Shown in pieces: positions 24,556 through 33,237 of a DNA stretch of 64,000 nt; the stretch's first letter is position 1; each line of letters begins with the position of its first letter. The position numbers and the translations under genes are program-made. This stretch comes from UBA285 sp049970695 (lineage in GTDB: Archaea; Thermoproteota; Thermoprotei_A; Sulfolobales; Desulfurococcaceae): positions 1-64,000 of the forward strand of contig JBMFML010000005.1 of assembly GCA_049970695.1 (NCBI GenBank), read 5' to 3'. The notes below the pieces were generated by a model that made no database searches, was not told the DNA's origin, and worked only from the letters and a program-made list of their open reading frames with translations.

Positions 24556-24792
24556 TTGCAGAGCAGCAGCGTCATAGACCTCACGAGCGCCCTTGGGTGC
24601 TCTGAAAACCCCGTGGCCACGCTAGTAGACGTCCTCAAGAAGGGGGGCTCGGAGACCTTTACGCTCAGGGCCAGGAAGAGCGTGATGCCACTCAAGCTGC
24701 TAGAGTTCTTGGCATCGAAGTACGGCTACAAAGTGAGAGTACTCGGCGAGAGCGGGGAAGTCTACGAGGCGCTGGTCTACAAGCAGGCTTAG
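24556..24792 (+). CDS. Small TusA/SirA-like protein
   Basis: A 78-residue protein with a beta-alpha-beta-alpha-beta-beta pattern: VIDLTSALGCSENPVATLVDVLKK, TFTLRARKSVMPLKLLEFLASKYGYKVRVLG. This fits the TusA (SirA) sulfur-carrier fold with its Cys near residue 15, although the usual C-P-x-P reads C-S-E-N-P. TusA proteins pass persulfide sulfur to tRNA or cofactor pathways. GGTG precedes the TTG start. The DUF488 gene follows 17 bases later. Confidence 0.5.
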   Translation: MQSSSVIDLTSALGCSENPVATLVDVLKKGGSETFTLRARKSVMPLKLLEFLASKYGYKVRVLGESGEVYEALVYKQA

Positions 24793-24809
24793 CCTAAAGG
24801 GGCTGTTCA

Positions 24810-25349
24810 GTGCCGGAAGGGCCTAGAGTTGTCTACACGCTTGGCTACGGCGGCAGAACCCTAGAAGAACTGCTCTCGCTGGTGAAGTCCCTAGGAGTAC
24901 GAGTCGTTGTAGACGTGCGCAGGTGGAACAAGTCTGTAAGGCTGCCCGAGTTTTCTGGCGAGAGCCTCTCCAGCGCTCTGAGGTCCATTGGAGTAGAGTA
25001 CGTGTGGCTCCCCGCCCTCGGGGGCTACAGGAGGTTCGGAGTAGACGTAGAAGACGTGGGCGTGGCGAAGTGCTTCGAGTCAGAGGGCTTCAGGGCGTAC
25101 GCGACCTACATAGTCACAAGGGCCGAGGCCAAGGCTGCCCTAGGAGAGCTGGTTTCAATAGCGGAGTCTAAGGTCGCGGCACTGCTCTGTAGAGAGAAGT
25201 ATCCGTGGCTCTGCCACAGGAAGATAATTTCCGACTACCTCGTGGCCAAGGGCTTCAGGGTGCTGCACGCGGTAGACCAGGGTAGACTCGTCGAGCACAG
25301 GCTTTCGAAATGCGCTGTCGTTGAAGGCGGCGAGTTGAAGTACGTGTAG
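24810..25349 (+). CDS. DUF488 family protein
   Basis: A 179-residue DUF488 protein. YTLGYGGRTLEELLSLVKSLGVRVVVDVRRW at the N-terminus (Y-x-x-G, then V-D-V-R) and AALLCREKYPWLCHRKIISDYL in the C-terminal half (Cys, then C-H-R) are the family signature. The fold is thought to relate to DNA-glycosylase-type or nuclease helpers, but its function is not established. It is probably co-transcribed with the TusA-like gene just upstream. Confidence 0.85.
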   Translation: MPEGPRVVYTLGYGGRTLEELLSLVKSLGVRVVVDVRRWNKSVRLPEFSGESLSSALRSIGVEYVWLPALGGYRRFGVDVEDVGVAKCFESEGFRAYATYIVTRAEAKAALGELVSIAESKVAALLCREKYPWLCHRKIISDYLVAKGFRVLHAVDQGRLVEHRLSKCAVVEGGELKYV

Positions 25350-25379
25350 CAATAACAGGATTTAAGCTTAGCCCCTCAC

Positions 25380-25387
25380 TAAATATA
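25380..25387 (+). promoter_or_regulatory. TATA box of the winged-helix regulator
   Basis: TAAATATA centred near 25384-25385 predicts transcription from about 25411, one base before the ATG at 25412. This is one of the cleanest leaderless promoters in the window. Confidence 0.6.
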
Positions 25388-25411
25388 GCCTAGCCAGCGT
25401 CGGCGGTTTTC

Positions 25412-25915
25412 ATGGCGAGAAAGAGCATTGCACACTACAAAATACTGCTCTACGCCGGCGAGGAGGGCTACGTTGACTTCTCAAGGCTGCAAATGCTCTT
25501 CGACGTTTCCCGGAGGACTCTCAACAAGTACATTTCAAGGCTCGCGAGAGAAGGGCTTGTAGAAAGGAGAGAGGAGAGGGTCTACTTAACAGATGCTGGC
25601 CGAAAGCTCCTGAACACTCTGAAGATCCTTAAGGAGGGGAAGCAGGCTCCGAGCTACGTTGTCACAGATCCCTCAACGGGGCAGCCGCTGCCCCTGTCTT
25701 TTGCAAACTACCAGCAGCTATACGCCGTCTTGGCCTATGGCCTCGCAGACCCGGCGGTGATTAAGCACCACATCGAGAACTACATGGAGAGCTGGTTCAG
25801 GGCCTTTGGCGACGAACTGGCAGCAGACCTCATAAGAGAAGGTAGGGTGAGGACGGCCGAGGACCTCAAAAAATACTTGGAGAAGCTGCTGCTGATCTCC
25901 CGCCTGCTCGATTAG
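25412..25915 (+). CDS. Winged-helix transcription regulator
   Basis: A 167-residue protein. The N-terminal winged helix spans about 10-65: HYKILLYAGEEGYVDFSRLQMLF, recognition helix VSRRTLNKYISRLAREG, wing LVERREERVYLTDAGRKLL. A helical C-terminal domain (about 85-167) may sense a ligand or dimerise. It appears leaderless, with a strong TATA box. Targets are unknown; the convergent M42 peptidase gene ends seven bases beyond its stop. Confidence 0.78.
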   Translation: MARKSIAHYKILLYAGEEGYVDFSRLQMLFDVSRRTLNKYISRLAREGLVERREERVYLTDAGRKLLNTLKILKEGKQAPSYVVTDPSTGQPLPLSFANYQQLYAVLAYGLADPAVIKHHIENYMESWFRAFGDELAADLIREGRVRTAEDLKKYLEKLLLISRLLD

Positions 25916-25921
25916 GCCGCG

Positions 25922-27028
25922 CTACTTTAGCGTTGCGCCCTTCAGGCTCTTGAGCCACTCGGGCGTGGCTTCTTCGGCAAAGTACTTTACGAGGAGCGCT
26001 GCGTTGTAGACGTCGCTGAGGTTTACGACTTCTACTGGGCTGTGTATGTACCTCGCTGGAATAGACACCGTGCCGGCTGGCACGCCCTCCTTGTTCAGTG
26101 CTATTATGCTGGCGTCAGTCGTTCCACCAGGTATTATCTCGACCTGGTATGGTATCTTGTACTTCTCGGCGAGGGATACTAGGAAGTCGAATATCTTTGG
26201 GTGCGCTATCAGGCCGGAAGCCCCCCTGCCATCAGCAACCTTTATTGCCGGCCCCTTGCCGAGCTGGGTGTACCACTCGCTCTTCTGAACGCCTGGTACG
26301 TCGCTCGCTATGGTGACGTCTATTGCTATGGCGGCGTCTGGGGATATTGCAAAGGCAGCCGTCCTGGCACCCTTGAGGCCTACTTCCTCCTGGACGGTTG
26401 CAACGAAGTACACGTCGACCTTGGGGTTCTGGGTCATCTGGGCGGCTTTTATCATTGCAGCCAAGCCAACCCTGTCGTCGAAGGCCTTTCCACTAACGCA
26501 GTTGCCTGCAAGCTCGACGAGGTCTCTGTCGTATACCAGTACGTCTCCAACGCGGATGCCCAGCTTCTCAACCTCCTCCTTCGAGGAGGCGCCTATGTCT
26601 ACGAAGAGCTCTCTTAGCTCTGGTACCTTCTGGAGCTCTTCCGGCTTGGCGACGTGCGGGGGCTTGAGGCCAACGACGCCTCTAATGAGCTCCCCAGTCC
26701 TCGTCCTCAGCACTACCCTCTGGTACAGAAGGGCCCTTTCAGTTACCCCACCAATGGGCACTACTCTCAAAAACCCGCTGTCTTCTATGTGCGAGACGAA
26801 GAGCCCTATTTCATCCATGTGAGCGGCTATCATGACCCTGCCTTCTCCACTGCCCTTCTTTACTCCAATGACGTTGCCCCAGACGTCTATCCACAGCTTG
26901 TCTACGTGTGGCTCGAGCAGCCTCGCTACCAGCTCCCTCACAGCGTCTTCCCTGCCACTAGGCCCGGGGACTTCTGTCAGCTTTTTCAGCAAGTCTAGAA
27001 GTTCTTGCTTCCACTCCACTCTACACAC
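25922..27028 (-). CDS. M42 family aminopeptidase (TET/endoglucanase-like)
   Basis: A 368-residue co-catalytic metallopeptidase. Metal and catalytic residues are seen in IAAHMDEIG, GKAFDDRVGLAAM, TVQEEVGLKGA, IAIDVT and ARYIHSPVEVVN. In archaea these form large tetrahedral (TET) dodecamers that trim peptides released by the proteasome. The length is usual for the family. TGT follows the start codon; GTG/ATG alternatives near the start are possible. Single gene with a T-rich promoter upstream. Confidence 0.94.
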   Translation of the reverse strand: MCRVEWKQELLDLLKKLTEVPGPSGREDAVRELVARLLEPHVDKLWIDVWGNVIGVKKGSGEGRVMIAAHMDEIGLFVSHIEDSGFLRVVPIGGVTERALLYQRVVLRTRTGELIRGVVGLKPPHVAKPEELQKVPELRELFVDIGASSKEEVEKLGIRVGDVLVYDRDLVELAGNCVSGKAFDDRVGLAAMIKAAQMTQNPKVDVYFVATVQEEVGLKGARTAAFAISPDAAIAIDVTIASDVPGVQKSEWYTQLGKGPAIKVADGRGASGLIAHPKIFDFLVSLAEKYKIPYQVEIIPGGTTDASIIALNKEGVPAGTVSIPARYIHSPVEVVNLSDVYNAALLVKYFAEEATPEWLKSLKGATLK

Positions 27029-27112
27029 CCCGGCTTGTCTAGGATGGGGTTTGAGCTAATTAACCACTCCTACGGCCTTTTTTATACTGCCTGGGCTGCC
27101 TGAGGGCTCTGG

Positions 27113-28021
27113 GTGCCCCCAGTGAACCAGATAGCCTTGTTCGCGGGGCTCGTAGCAGCCGGCTACGTGACTCGCGTCATCTTAGAGCTAGTGGCCAAGA
27201 ACGCTGGGGTCTACAGCGTGCTCGTAAAGGCCCTCACAAACGCTGTCTACTACGCCCTAATACCCCTCTCGTTCTTCGCGACCTTCCTCAAGAGGGGGCT
27301 CCTCTCCGTAGACGCCGTCATTGCTGCCTACTTCGTTGCCTTCATGCTCTCAGCCTACGCTGCTTCGACCCGCTTGTTCTCCGGCGTAGAGCGCTACTCG
27401 ATACTGCTGCTCTCGGCATTTCCCAACAGCGTCTTCCTGGGCTTCCCCGTTTGCCAAGTCCTCTTTGGAAACGTCAGGGTAGCAGCACTCTTCGGCACTG
27501 TAACCGTCGCCTTAAACGTCATAGTACCAGACTTAATTAAAGCCGGGAGGCCCTCGCTGGGCCTAGCCAAGTCCCTGGCGACTTCAACAGCCCTCTTAGG
27601 CTTCGCAGCGGGCACTCTAGCGCACTACGCGCTCGAGCCCTCCGTGGCTGCTGGAGTGCACGAGTACCTTGCGTGGTCTACTCCTGCTTTGAGCTACACA
27701 GCCACCTTCGTAATGGGCATGAGAATACCCGTGAAGCCCAGCGGCTTCCGAAGGCACGCCAGACTAGTGGGGTTTGTGGCCTTAGCGAGGTTTGCAGCAG
27801 CGCCGCTGGCCTCCCTCGCCTTCTCCCTTCCAGCGGGCTTCAGCAGGGAAGACGCGCTCCAGCTCCTCGTAGTCTCCATGATGCCTCCAGCAGTCATGAA
27901 CACTCTCGTAGCCCAGAAGCACAACTGGAACCCGGAGCTAGTAGCCCTGGCAACAGCAGTGCTCACAGTGGCCTTCCTCTTGGCTTTTCCAATACTGTAC
28001 CTCGCCGTGGCGCTCTCCTAG
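27113..28021 (+). CDS. Auxin efflux carrier (AEC) family permease
   Basis: A 302-residue membrane protein with about ten helices in two halves. AFPNSVFLGFPVCQVLFG near the middle of the first half and VSMMPPAVMNTLVAQKHNWN in the second are the AEC/PIN-type crossover motifs. Characterised relatives move malate, malonate or other organic anions. GTG start. No transported compound can be inferred from the neighbourhood. Confidence 0.85.
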   Translation: MPPVNQIALFAGLVAAGYVTRVILELVAKNAGVYSVLVKALTNAVYYALIPLSFFATFLKRGLLSVDAVIAAYFVAFMLSAYAASTRLFSGVERYSILLLSAFPNSVFLGFPVCQVLFGNVRVAALFGTVTVALNVIVPDLIKAGRPSLGLAKSLATSTALLGFAAGTLAHYALEPSVAAGVHEYLAWSTPALSYTATFVMGMRIPVKPSGFRRHARLVGFVALARFAAAPLASLAFSLPAGFSREDALQLLVVSMMPPAVMNTLVAQKHNWNPELVALATAVLTVAFLLAFPILYLAVALS

Positions 28022-28142
28022 CCGCTCACCCACGCTCGCTTGCGCGCTCCGGCCCAGGTTGGGGGAGAGGGGAGGTGAAAGTGCAGCAGTGCTCGGCTTC
28101 AACCGCTCCTCGGGGCTCCGGCTATAGCAACGCCGCGGCGTT

Positions 28143-28244
28143 TTAGTAGCAAGCAGCCTTCTGCAGGTACAAGCTATTCACCAGAGCTACTGCAGCGACT
28201 TGCTTGTCGCCCCTCTTGAGAGCAAGCCTAAGTCTTATTGCCAT
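28143..28244 (-). pseudogene. 33-aa ORF resembling the start of a retropepsin-like protein
   Basis: ATG at 28244 opens MAIRLRLALKRGDKQVAAVA, then LVNSLYLQKAACY and a stop. The stretch up to VALVNS resembles the first strands of archaeal clan-AA (retropepsin-like) proteins, where the catalytic D-T/S-G follows a similar strand; here it diverges and ends early. It overlaps the preceding 39-aa ORF by 17 bases, as two-gene cassettes do. Probably a truncated remnant; identification is weak. Confidence 0.3.
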
Positions 28245-28347
28245 GCCCGGCCCCGCTCTTGGGGTAAATCCTGCCGATCCTCTCTCTGATCAGCTCGCGC
28301 ATATAGCCTATTCTCTCCTTCAAGCAAAATCCCAGTCTGTACTCCAC
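28228..28347 (-). CDS. 39-aa ORF with its own TATA box, unknown
   Basis: GTG at 28347 opens MEYRLGFCLKERIGYMRELI and continues RERIGRIYPKSGAGHGNKT. TATAAT on the minus strand (28367-28372) is about 24 bases before the start, giving a leaderless arrangement. Composition is gene-like and helical, perhaps the antitoxin-like partner of the next small ORF. It is downstream of HtrA on the same strand. It might also be the 3' remnant of a longer gene, since the frame stays open before the GTG. Confidence 0.38.
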   Translation of the reverse strand: MEYRLGFCLKERIGYMRELIRERIGRIYPKSGAGHGNKT

Positions 28348-28399
28348 TTCTACCTGTCTCCTGTCTATTATACTGCCCTCCGGGCAGCTCCACGCAGCG

Positions 28400-29335
28400 C
28401 TACTCTACTTCTTCAACTGCAACCTCTACTCTTCTAGTAAAGGTGTGCCTCCCCCTAACTACTTCTAGCTCTACGTAGCCCCTGTCAATGCTCTTTTCTA
28501 TTGCCTCTCTGAGCTCGCCGACCCTCCTCACCGGCTTCCCGTTTGCCCTGACTATGATGTCTCCCTCGAGCAGCCCGCTCTCCTCTGCCGGCGAGCCTGG
28601 TATGAGCCTCACAACCAAGAGCCCCTCTCTGACTGGCAGCTTGTAGAGCGCAGCCATTGTGGGGTTGAGGGGGGCCACGTAGACTCCTATCCAGGCCCTC
28701 AGGGGCCTCCCGTACTTGGCGACCATTTCAATGAACCTCTTCACGGTGTTTATTGGTATCGCGAAGCCAATGCCCTGCGCAAAGGGTATTATTGCCGTCG
28801 TCACTCCAACGGCCTCGCCCTCGAGGTTTATCAGCGGCCCCCCGCTGTTGCCCGGGTTTATCGCTGCATCGGTCTGGATGACGTCTTCGAGCACGACCTT
28901 CTCCGAGTATATGGACCTGCCAACAGCGCTCACGACGCCCATAGTCACGGAGTTTTCGAGCATTCCGAGGGGGGAGCCTATTGCAAGCACTATTTCGCCC
29001 ACTTCGAGCTTGTCGGAGTCGCCCAGCTTAATTGGCGCACCGTACTTGGCTGTTTCGAGGAGCGCCAGGTCTCTGTATGGGTCTTGCGCAACAACCCTCG
29101 CCTCGCTCACGTAGCCGTCGCTGAAGACCACTGTCACCCTGGCCGCTCCGCGGACGACGTGGGCATTTGTTATCACGTAGCCCGGGGAGACGACGAAGCC
29201 AGAGCCGTAGCCCCTGACTGGCTCGTAGCCGAAGAAGAGAGCTGGGTGGGGGATTTCAGTGGAAACGGTGACTACCGAGGGCTTTACCTCCTTGACCACC
29301 CTGGCTATTTCGCGGCTGAGAGACCTGAGGTCCAT
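28400..29335 (-). CDS. htrA: HtrA/DegP-type serine protease with PDZ domain
   Basis: A 311-residue trypsin-fold protease: H59 in VITNAHVV, D89 in YRDLALLE and S164 in NPGNSGGPLIN form the triad. One PDZ domain follows (about 215-305; GLLVVRLIPGSPAEESGLLEGDIIVRANG). There is no signal peptide or membrane anchor, so it should act in the cytoplasm as a quality-control protease, unlike periplasmic DegP. The length equals a single-PDZ HtrA minus leader. ATG start. Confidence 0.94.
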   Translation of the reverse strand: MDLRSLSREIARVVKEVKPSVVTVSTEIPHPALFFGYEPVRGYGSGFVVSPGYVITNAHVVRGAARVTVVFSDGYVSEARVVAQDPYRDLALLETAKYGAPIKLGDSDKLEVGEIVLAIGSPLGMLENSVTMGVVSAVGRSIYSEKVVLEDVIQTDAAINPGNSGGPLINLEGEAVGVTTAIIPFAQGIGFAIPINTVKRFIEMVAKYGRPLRAWIGVYVAPLNPTMAALYKLPVREGLLVVRLIPGSPAEESGLLEGDIIVRANGKPVRRVGELREAIEKSIDRGYVELEVVRGRHTFTRRVEVAVEEVE

Positions 29336-29406
29336 GCCAGGCCACCACTACCTCTAAGCACGGCTTCACAGGAGATCTAAGTAATATGTGTAGCGCCCCT
29401 TGAGCG

Positions 29407-30069
29407 CTAGACCTGCGCTCCCAAGGCCTTTAAGACGGAGTTCCTGTCCACGACTCTCTTGTGCGCCAGCAGCTCGACTTCCCTGCCACAGACAAGGGCG
29501 TAGTAGTCGCTCTTCCCGTACTTGAGGCTCACGAGCACTCTCACGGGCTTTACGAGCGCTCTGAGGCGCTCTCCATCAAAGCCCATCATTCCGGCTAGCT
29601 CCCTCAGAATGCTGCTCCTAGCGAGCAGGCCGTAGTAAGCCCCCCTGAGTGCTGCGGCATCTCGGCGAACGAGCGGCACGATCTTAGACATGGACTCTCT
29701 CGCAGGCGACGAGAGCCTCTTCTTAACCTCCTCGGCCTTTTCCTCGACGAACTCGAGGGCCCTTTTAATGCACCCCTCGACGTCGCCGTGGTCGCAAGAA
29801 GACCTCCCAGAGAGCTCGGCGTAGCCCAGCCTCCCCGTGTACGCGAGCCGAGTCGGCGGCAGGGGGGACTTGAAGGACAAGAGCACGCGGACCTCGGGGC
29901 TCTCCCTGTACTCCTCGTAGACGTACTCGTACATTGTGCAGTCGAAAAAGAAGGCAGCGCTGTCGCTGGGCACTACGAGAGCTGCGAGGACCCAGAAGCA
30001 GACGCCGTCCCTACCGCAGTGCTTTGCAACGAGCTTCTCGCCAGCATCAACGTAGCTCAACTCGCGCAC
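29407..30069 (-). CDS. Conserved-looking protein, unknown
   Basis: A 220-residue soluble protein. N-terminal strands (LVAKHCGRDGVCFWVLAALVVP, AAFFFDC) are followed by a long charged helix (GCIKRALEFVEEKAEEVKKRL), a helical middle (AALRGAYYGLLARSSILREL) and a C-terminal strand pair (YYALVCGREVELLAHK). Several cysteines but no CxxC pair. No family recognised. GTG start; it precedes HtrA on the same strand with 71 bases between. Confidence 0.6.
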   Translation of the reverse strand: MRELSYVDAGEKLVAKHCGRDGVCFWVLAALVVPSDSAAFFFDCTMYEYVYEEYRESPEVRVLLSFKSPLPPTRLAYTGRLGYAELSGRSSCDHGDVEGCIKRALEFVEEKAEEVKKRLSSPARESMSKIVPLVRRDAAALRGAYYGLLARSSILRELAGMMGFDGERLRALVKPVRVLVSLKYGKSDYYALVCGREVELLAHKRVVDRNSVLKALGAQV

Positions 30070-30304
30070 CCGCGAAGCACACGTTGTGTAGAGTGCCAGG
30101 CCACTCTAATAAGCCCGGAGTGCCTGTGGAGCCCCTGGCCTTGGTGCAGGATAGTTAGGCCCCCTACGCGCTAGGAGTCTCCGCGGTTAATGGCGGTAAA
30201 GCCTTTAGACTGCTCCATGCCCGCAGGAGCTCGAGCACTTTCTCTACCTTGGCACGCCAGGGAGGCAAAAGAAAAAGCCTACTGTAGGTTCTAAGACCCC
30301 GCAG

Positions 30305-31675
30305 CTACTTCTTGAGGAGGTGTATAGGCTCTCCCAGCACGTACTCAGCGAGGTCTCTCAGCGACTCTGAGACCGTTAAGTGTGGGTATGGGGCTTTCTT
30401 GGCGTCTTTCAGCTTGAGCAAGCCCATGTAGAGCGGCATGTAGGACGATATTACTTCAGAGGCGCCCGGGGACACTACGTGGACTCCGTAGACCGAGCTG
30501 TAGTCTTCGCTGAAGAGCACTTTTACGAAGCCGCTCTTGTACCCCTTGACCCTAACCGCGGAGAGGTATGCCAGCGGCATCCTGACCCTGGCGTACTTCA
30601 GGCCCATGGACGAGAGCTCCTTCTCGGTGTAGCCTATGGAGGCTACTTCAAGCCCGCTGAATATTGTTATGGGCACTAGCCTGTAGTCCACTTCAAAGGA
30701 CTCCTCTCCAAGCATGTTCTTGGCGGCTGCAATGCTCTCGAGTATTGCCTTGTGCGCGAGCAGCGGGCCTCCAACCACGTCTCCGGCTGCGTAGACCCCC
30801 GGCGCGGAGGTCCTCATTTGCTTGTCGACCTTGATGAAGCCCCTCTCGTCGACCTCTACTCCAGCAGCCTCTAAGCCGACTCCACGGGTCTTGGGCCTCC
30901 TGCCGGTCGCGACCACGACCTTGTCTACTTCGAGCTTCTCGCCCGTGGTCAGCTCGGCAACGTACTTGCTGCCGGCCCTCTCCACCTTCTTGACGCTGGT
31001 CTTCTCCAGTATCCTGACGCCGCGCTGCTGCAAGTGCGTCTTGACGGCCAGGGCCACGTCTCTGTCTGTAAAGGGCAGTATGTGCTCCATGATCTCGACG
31101 ACCGTGACTTGGATCTTGAAGGCCGAGAAGGCGTTTGCGAGCTCTACTCCAACAACTCCCCCGCCGATGATCAGCAGGCTCTCAGGCTTCTCCTCGAAGT
31201 ACAGTGCTTCTCTGTTGCTCACGATGCCGAAGCCGTCAAACCTCGCTTGTGGTATGTCAGCGGGATCCGTGCCGAGGGCTAGCAGCACCCTCTCGGCTTC
31301 GAGCTCCTGAAAGCCCCCCGGTAGCTCGACTACGAGCCTCTTGGCGCCCCTTAGCAGGCCCCTGCCTCTGTAGAGGGAGACGCCTCTGGACTCGAAGAGG
31401 TGCTCTATCCCCTCTCTGCTCTCCTTGACAACGCCCTTGACCCACTCGATCACGCTACCCCAGCTGTAGCTCGCGCTAGCCCCTACTTTTTCGAGGAGCC
31501 TCAGCCCCTCCGCAATGTTGTACAGCGCCTTACTGGGGACGCAGCCGTAGTTCGTGCACTCGCCGCCAACGAGGTGCTGCTCTACTACTGCGACCTTGAG
31601 CCCCTTGTCGGCAAGGTACATTGCAGCGGGGTAGCCGCCCGTGCCAGAGCCAACGACAATGGCGTCGTACCTCAC
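30305..31675 (-). CDS. lpdA: Dihydrolipoamide dehydrogenase (glycine cleavage L-protein)
   Basis: A 456-residue FAD-dependent disulfide oxidoreductase. YDAIVVGSGTGGYPAA binds FAD; the redox disulfide is C40 and C45 in GGECTNYGCVPSKAL; LLIIGGGVVGVELANAF binds NAD; PGVYAAGDVVGGPLLAH is the second FAD motif; and YPHLTVSESL near the C-terminus carries the active-site His-Glu pair. It reoxidises the lipoyl arm of the H-protein. I start it at GTG 31675, sharing one base with the stop of gcvPB; the frame runs up to TTG 31714. Third gene of the gcvPA-gcvPB-lpd operon. Confidence 0.95.
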   Translation of the reverse strand: MRYDAIVVGSGTGGYPAAMYLADKGLKVAVVEQHLVGGECTNYGCVPSKALYNIAEGLRLLEKVGASASYSWGSVIEWVKGVVKESREGIEHLFESRGVSLYRGRGLLRGAKRLVVELPGGFQELEAERVLLALGTDPADIPQARFDGFGIVSNREALYFEEKPESLLIIGGGVVGVELANAFSAFKIQVTVVEIMEHILPFTDRDVALAVKTHLQQRGVRILEKTSVKKVERAGSKYVAELTTGEKLEVDKVVVATGRRPKTRGVGLEAAGVEVDERGFIKVDKQMRTSAPGVYAAGDVVGGPLLAHKAILESIAAAKNMLGEESFEVDYRLVPITIFSGLEVASIGYTEKELSSMGLKYARVRMPLAYLSAVRVKGYKSGFVKVLFSEDYSSVYGVHVVSPGASEVISSYMPLYMGLLKLKDAKKAPYPHLTVSESLRDLAEYVLGEPIHLLKK

Positions 31676-33237
31676 TAGAGCTCTCCCTTCAGCCTCTTCA
31701 CGTAGACTCTCCAAGTCGGGGCCACGTACTTCGGGTGATTGGCCTTCGCTACATCTATTCTAGTAGCACTAGTATTCACGGGCCACTCCTTCGCCTTGCC
31801 CGGGCTGCTGTAAGCTACTTCGCTTATCTGCTTCAGCCTCTCGATGTACTTGTCGACGTTTTCGAGAGTCTCGGTCTCCGTGAACTCTGTCTGCAGCGCC
31901 TCCTTGACTATGAGTGGGAAGTACATTGTCGGGGCGTAGAGCCCAGCGTCTAGTAGGCCCTTTGCAACGTCCTCGGCCGTCACTCCTGTTTCGTCGGCCA
32001 TGGGCTTGGCGCTCAGTACTACTTCGTGCTTTCTCCACCTGCCCTTGCCGTACGGTATGTCAAAGCCCCTGATCTCCCCGGCTAGCTTGGCGAAGTAGTT
32101 TGTGATTAAGACGGCGTGCTCGGTGACCTTCCTCAGGCCTTGCGGCCCCCTCATTAGTATGTAGACGTAGGCCCACACCAGCGGCACTGTGTTGGCAAAG
32201 AAGCTCTTGAGCAGCCCCACGCTGTAGGGGCCTGGGCCCTTGAGCCTGTAGAGCCCCGACTCCTCGTCGTAGACTACTACGTAGCCGGGTAGGAGGTCTC
32301 TCAGCCATATGCTCCTCTCGGAGTCTACCAGCCTGTCCTTAATGCAGATAGGCCCAGCACCAGGCCCCCCGCCTCCGTGTGGCGAGCTGAAGGTCTTGTG
32401 TATGTTTATGTGGGCTATGTCGAAGCCCATGTCACCCGGCCTCGCGTACCCCATTATTCCATTCAAGTTCGCGCCGTCGTAGTAGAGGAGCCCATCGTAC
32501 TTGTGCACGAGGTCTGCTATTTCGAGTATGCGCTCTTCGAAGAGCCCGAGAGTGCTCGGGTTCGTTATCATTAAGCCCGCTGTGGAGTCCCCGACCACGG
32601 CTTTGAGGGCCTCCATGTCTACATTGCCGTCCGCGGCTGAGGGGACTTCCACTACTCTGAAGCCGGCCATTGCGGCGCTGGCGGGGTTTGTGCCGTGCGC
32701 GCTGTCCGGGATAATTATGTCTGTCTTCTTGTCCAGCTGGCCCTTGAGCTCGTGGTACTTCCTGATAACGAGGACGCCTGCGAGCTCTCCGTGCGCTCCA
32801 GCTGCCGGGTGTAGCGTGCAGACGTCCATGCCGACTATATTTGCAAGCCACTTCTGGAGCTCGTACATCATTTCGAGGAGGCCCTGCACGGTCCTCTCGT
32901 CTTGCAGTGGGTGTAGCTCGGCAATTCTCGGGTCGAAGGCCACGCTCCAGGCTATTCTCGGGTTGTACTTCATCGTGCAGGAGCCCAGCGGCACGGGGCC
33001 GTTGTCTACTCCGTAGGACATTTGCGTTAGTCTCGTGAAGTGCCTCACGACCTCTACCTCGCTGAGCTCCGGCAGGTTCGGCGGCTCTGTTCTCCTAATG
33101 CTCTCTGGTATCCTAATGCCTCCAACGGACTTCCTGATCTCTTCTTCTACTTCCGGCAGAGCAATTCCTATTCTGCCTGGCGCTCCCAGCTCGAAGACCA
33201 GTGGCTCGTACCACTTGGCCTGCCTAAACACACCCAT
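31675..33237 (-). CDS. gcvPB: Glycine dehydrogenase (decarboxylating) subunit 2
   Basis: A 520-residue C-terminal half of the P-protein, encoded separately as usual in archaea. VPLGSCTMKYNPR, TLHPAAGAHGELAG and IIIPDSAHGTNPASAAMAGF line the PLP pocket; the Schiff-base lysine is about K281 in INIHKTFSSPHGGGGPG. With subunit 1 it decarboxylates glycine and loads aminomethyl onto the H-protein lipoyl group. ATG at 33237 overlaps the stop of gcvPA by one base, so the subunits are translationally coupled. Confidence 0.97.
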   Translation of the reverse strand: MGVFRQAKWYEPLVFELGAPGRIGIALPEVEEEIRKSVGGIRIPESIRRTEPPNLPELSEVEVVRHFTRLTQMSYGVDNGPVPLGSCTMKYNPRIAWSVAFDPRIAELHPLQDERTVQGLLEMMYELQKWLANIVGMDVCTLHPAAGAHGELAGVLVIRKYHELKGQLDKKTDIIIPDSAHGTNPASAAMAGFRVVEVPSAADGNVDMEALKAVVGDSTAGLMITNPSTLGLFEERILEIADLVHKYDGLLYYDGANLNGIMGYARPGDMGFDIAHINIHKTFSSPHGGGGPGAGPICIKDRLVDSERSIWLRDLLPGYVVVYDEESGLYRLKGPGPYSVGLLKSFFANTVPLVWAYVYILMRGPQGLRKVTEHAVLITNYFAKLAGEIRGFDIPYGKGRWRKHEVVLSAKPMADETGVTAEDVAKGLLDAGLYAPTMYFPLIVKEALQTEFTETETLENVDKYIERLKQISEVAYSSPGKAKEWPVNTSATRIDVAKANHPKYVAPTWRVYVKRLKGEL

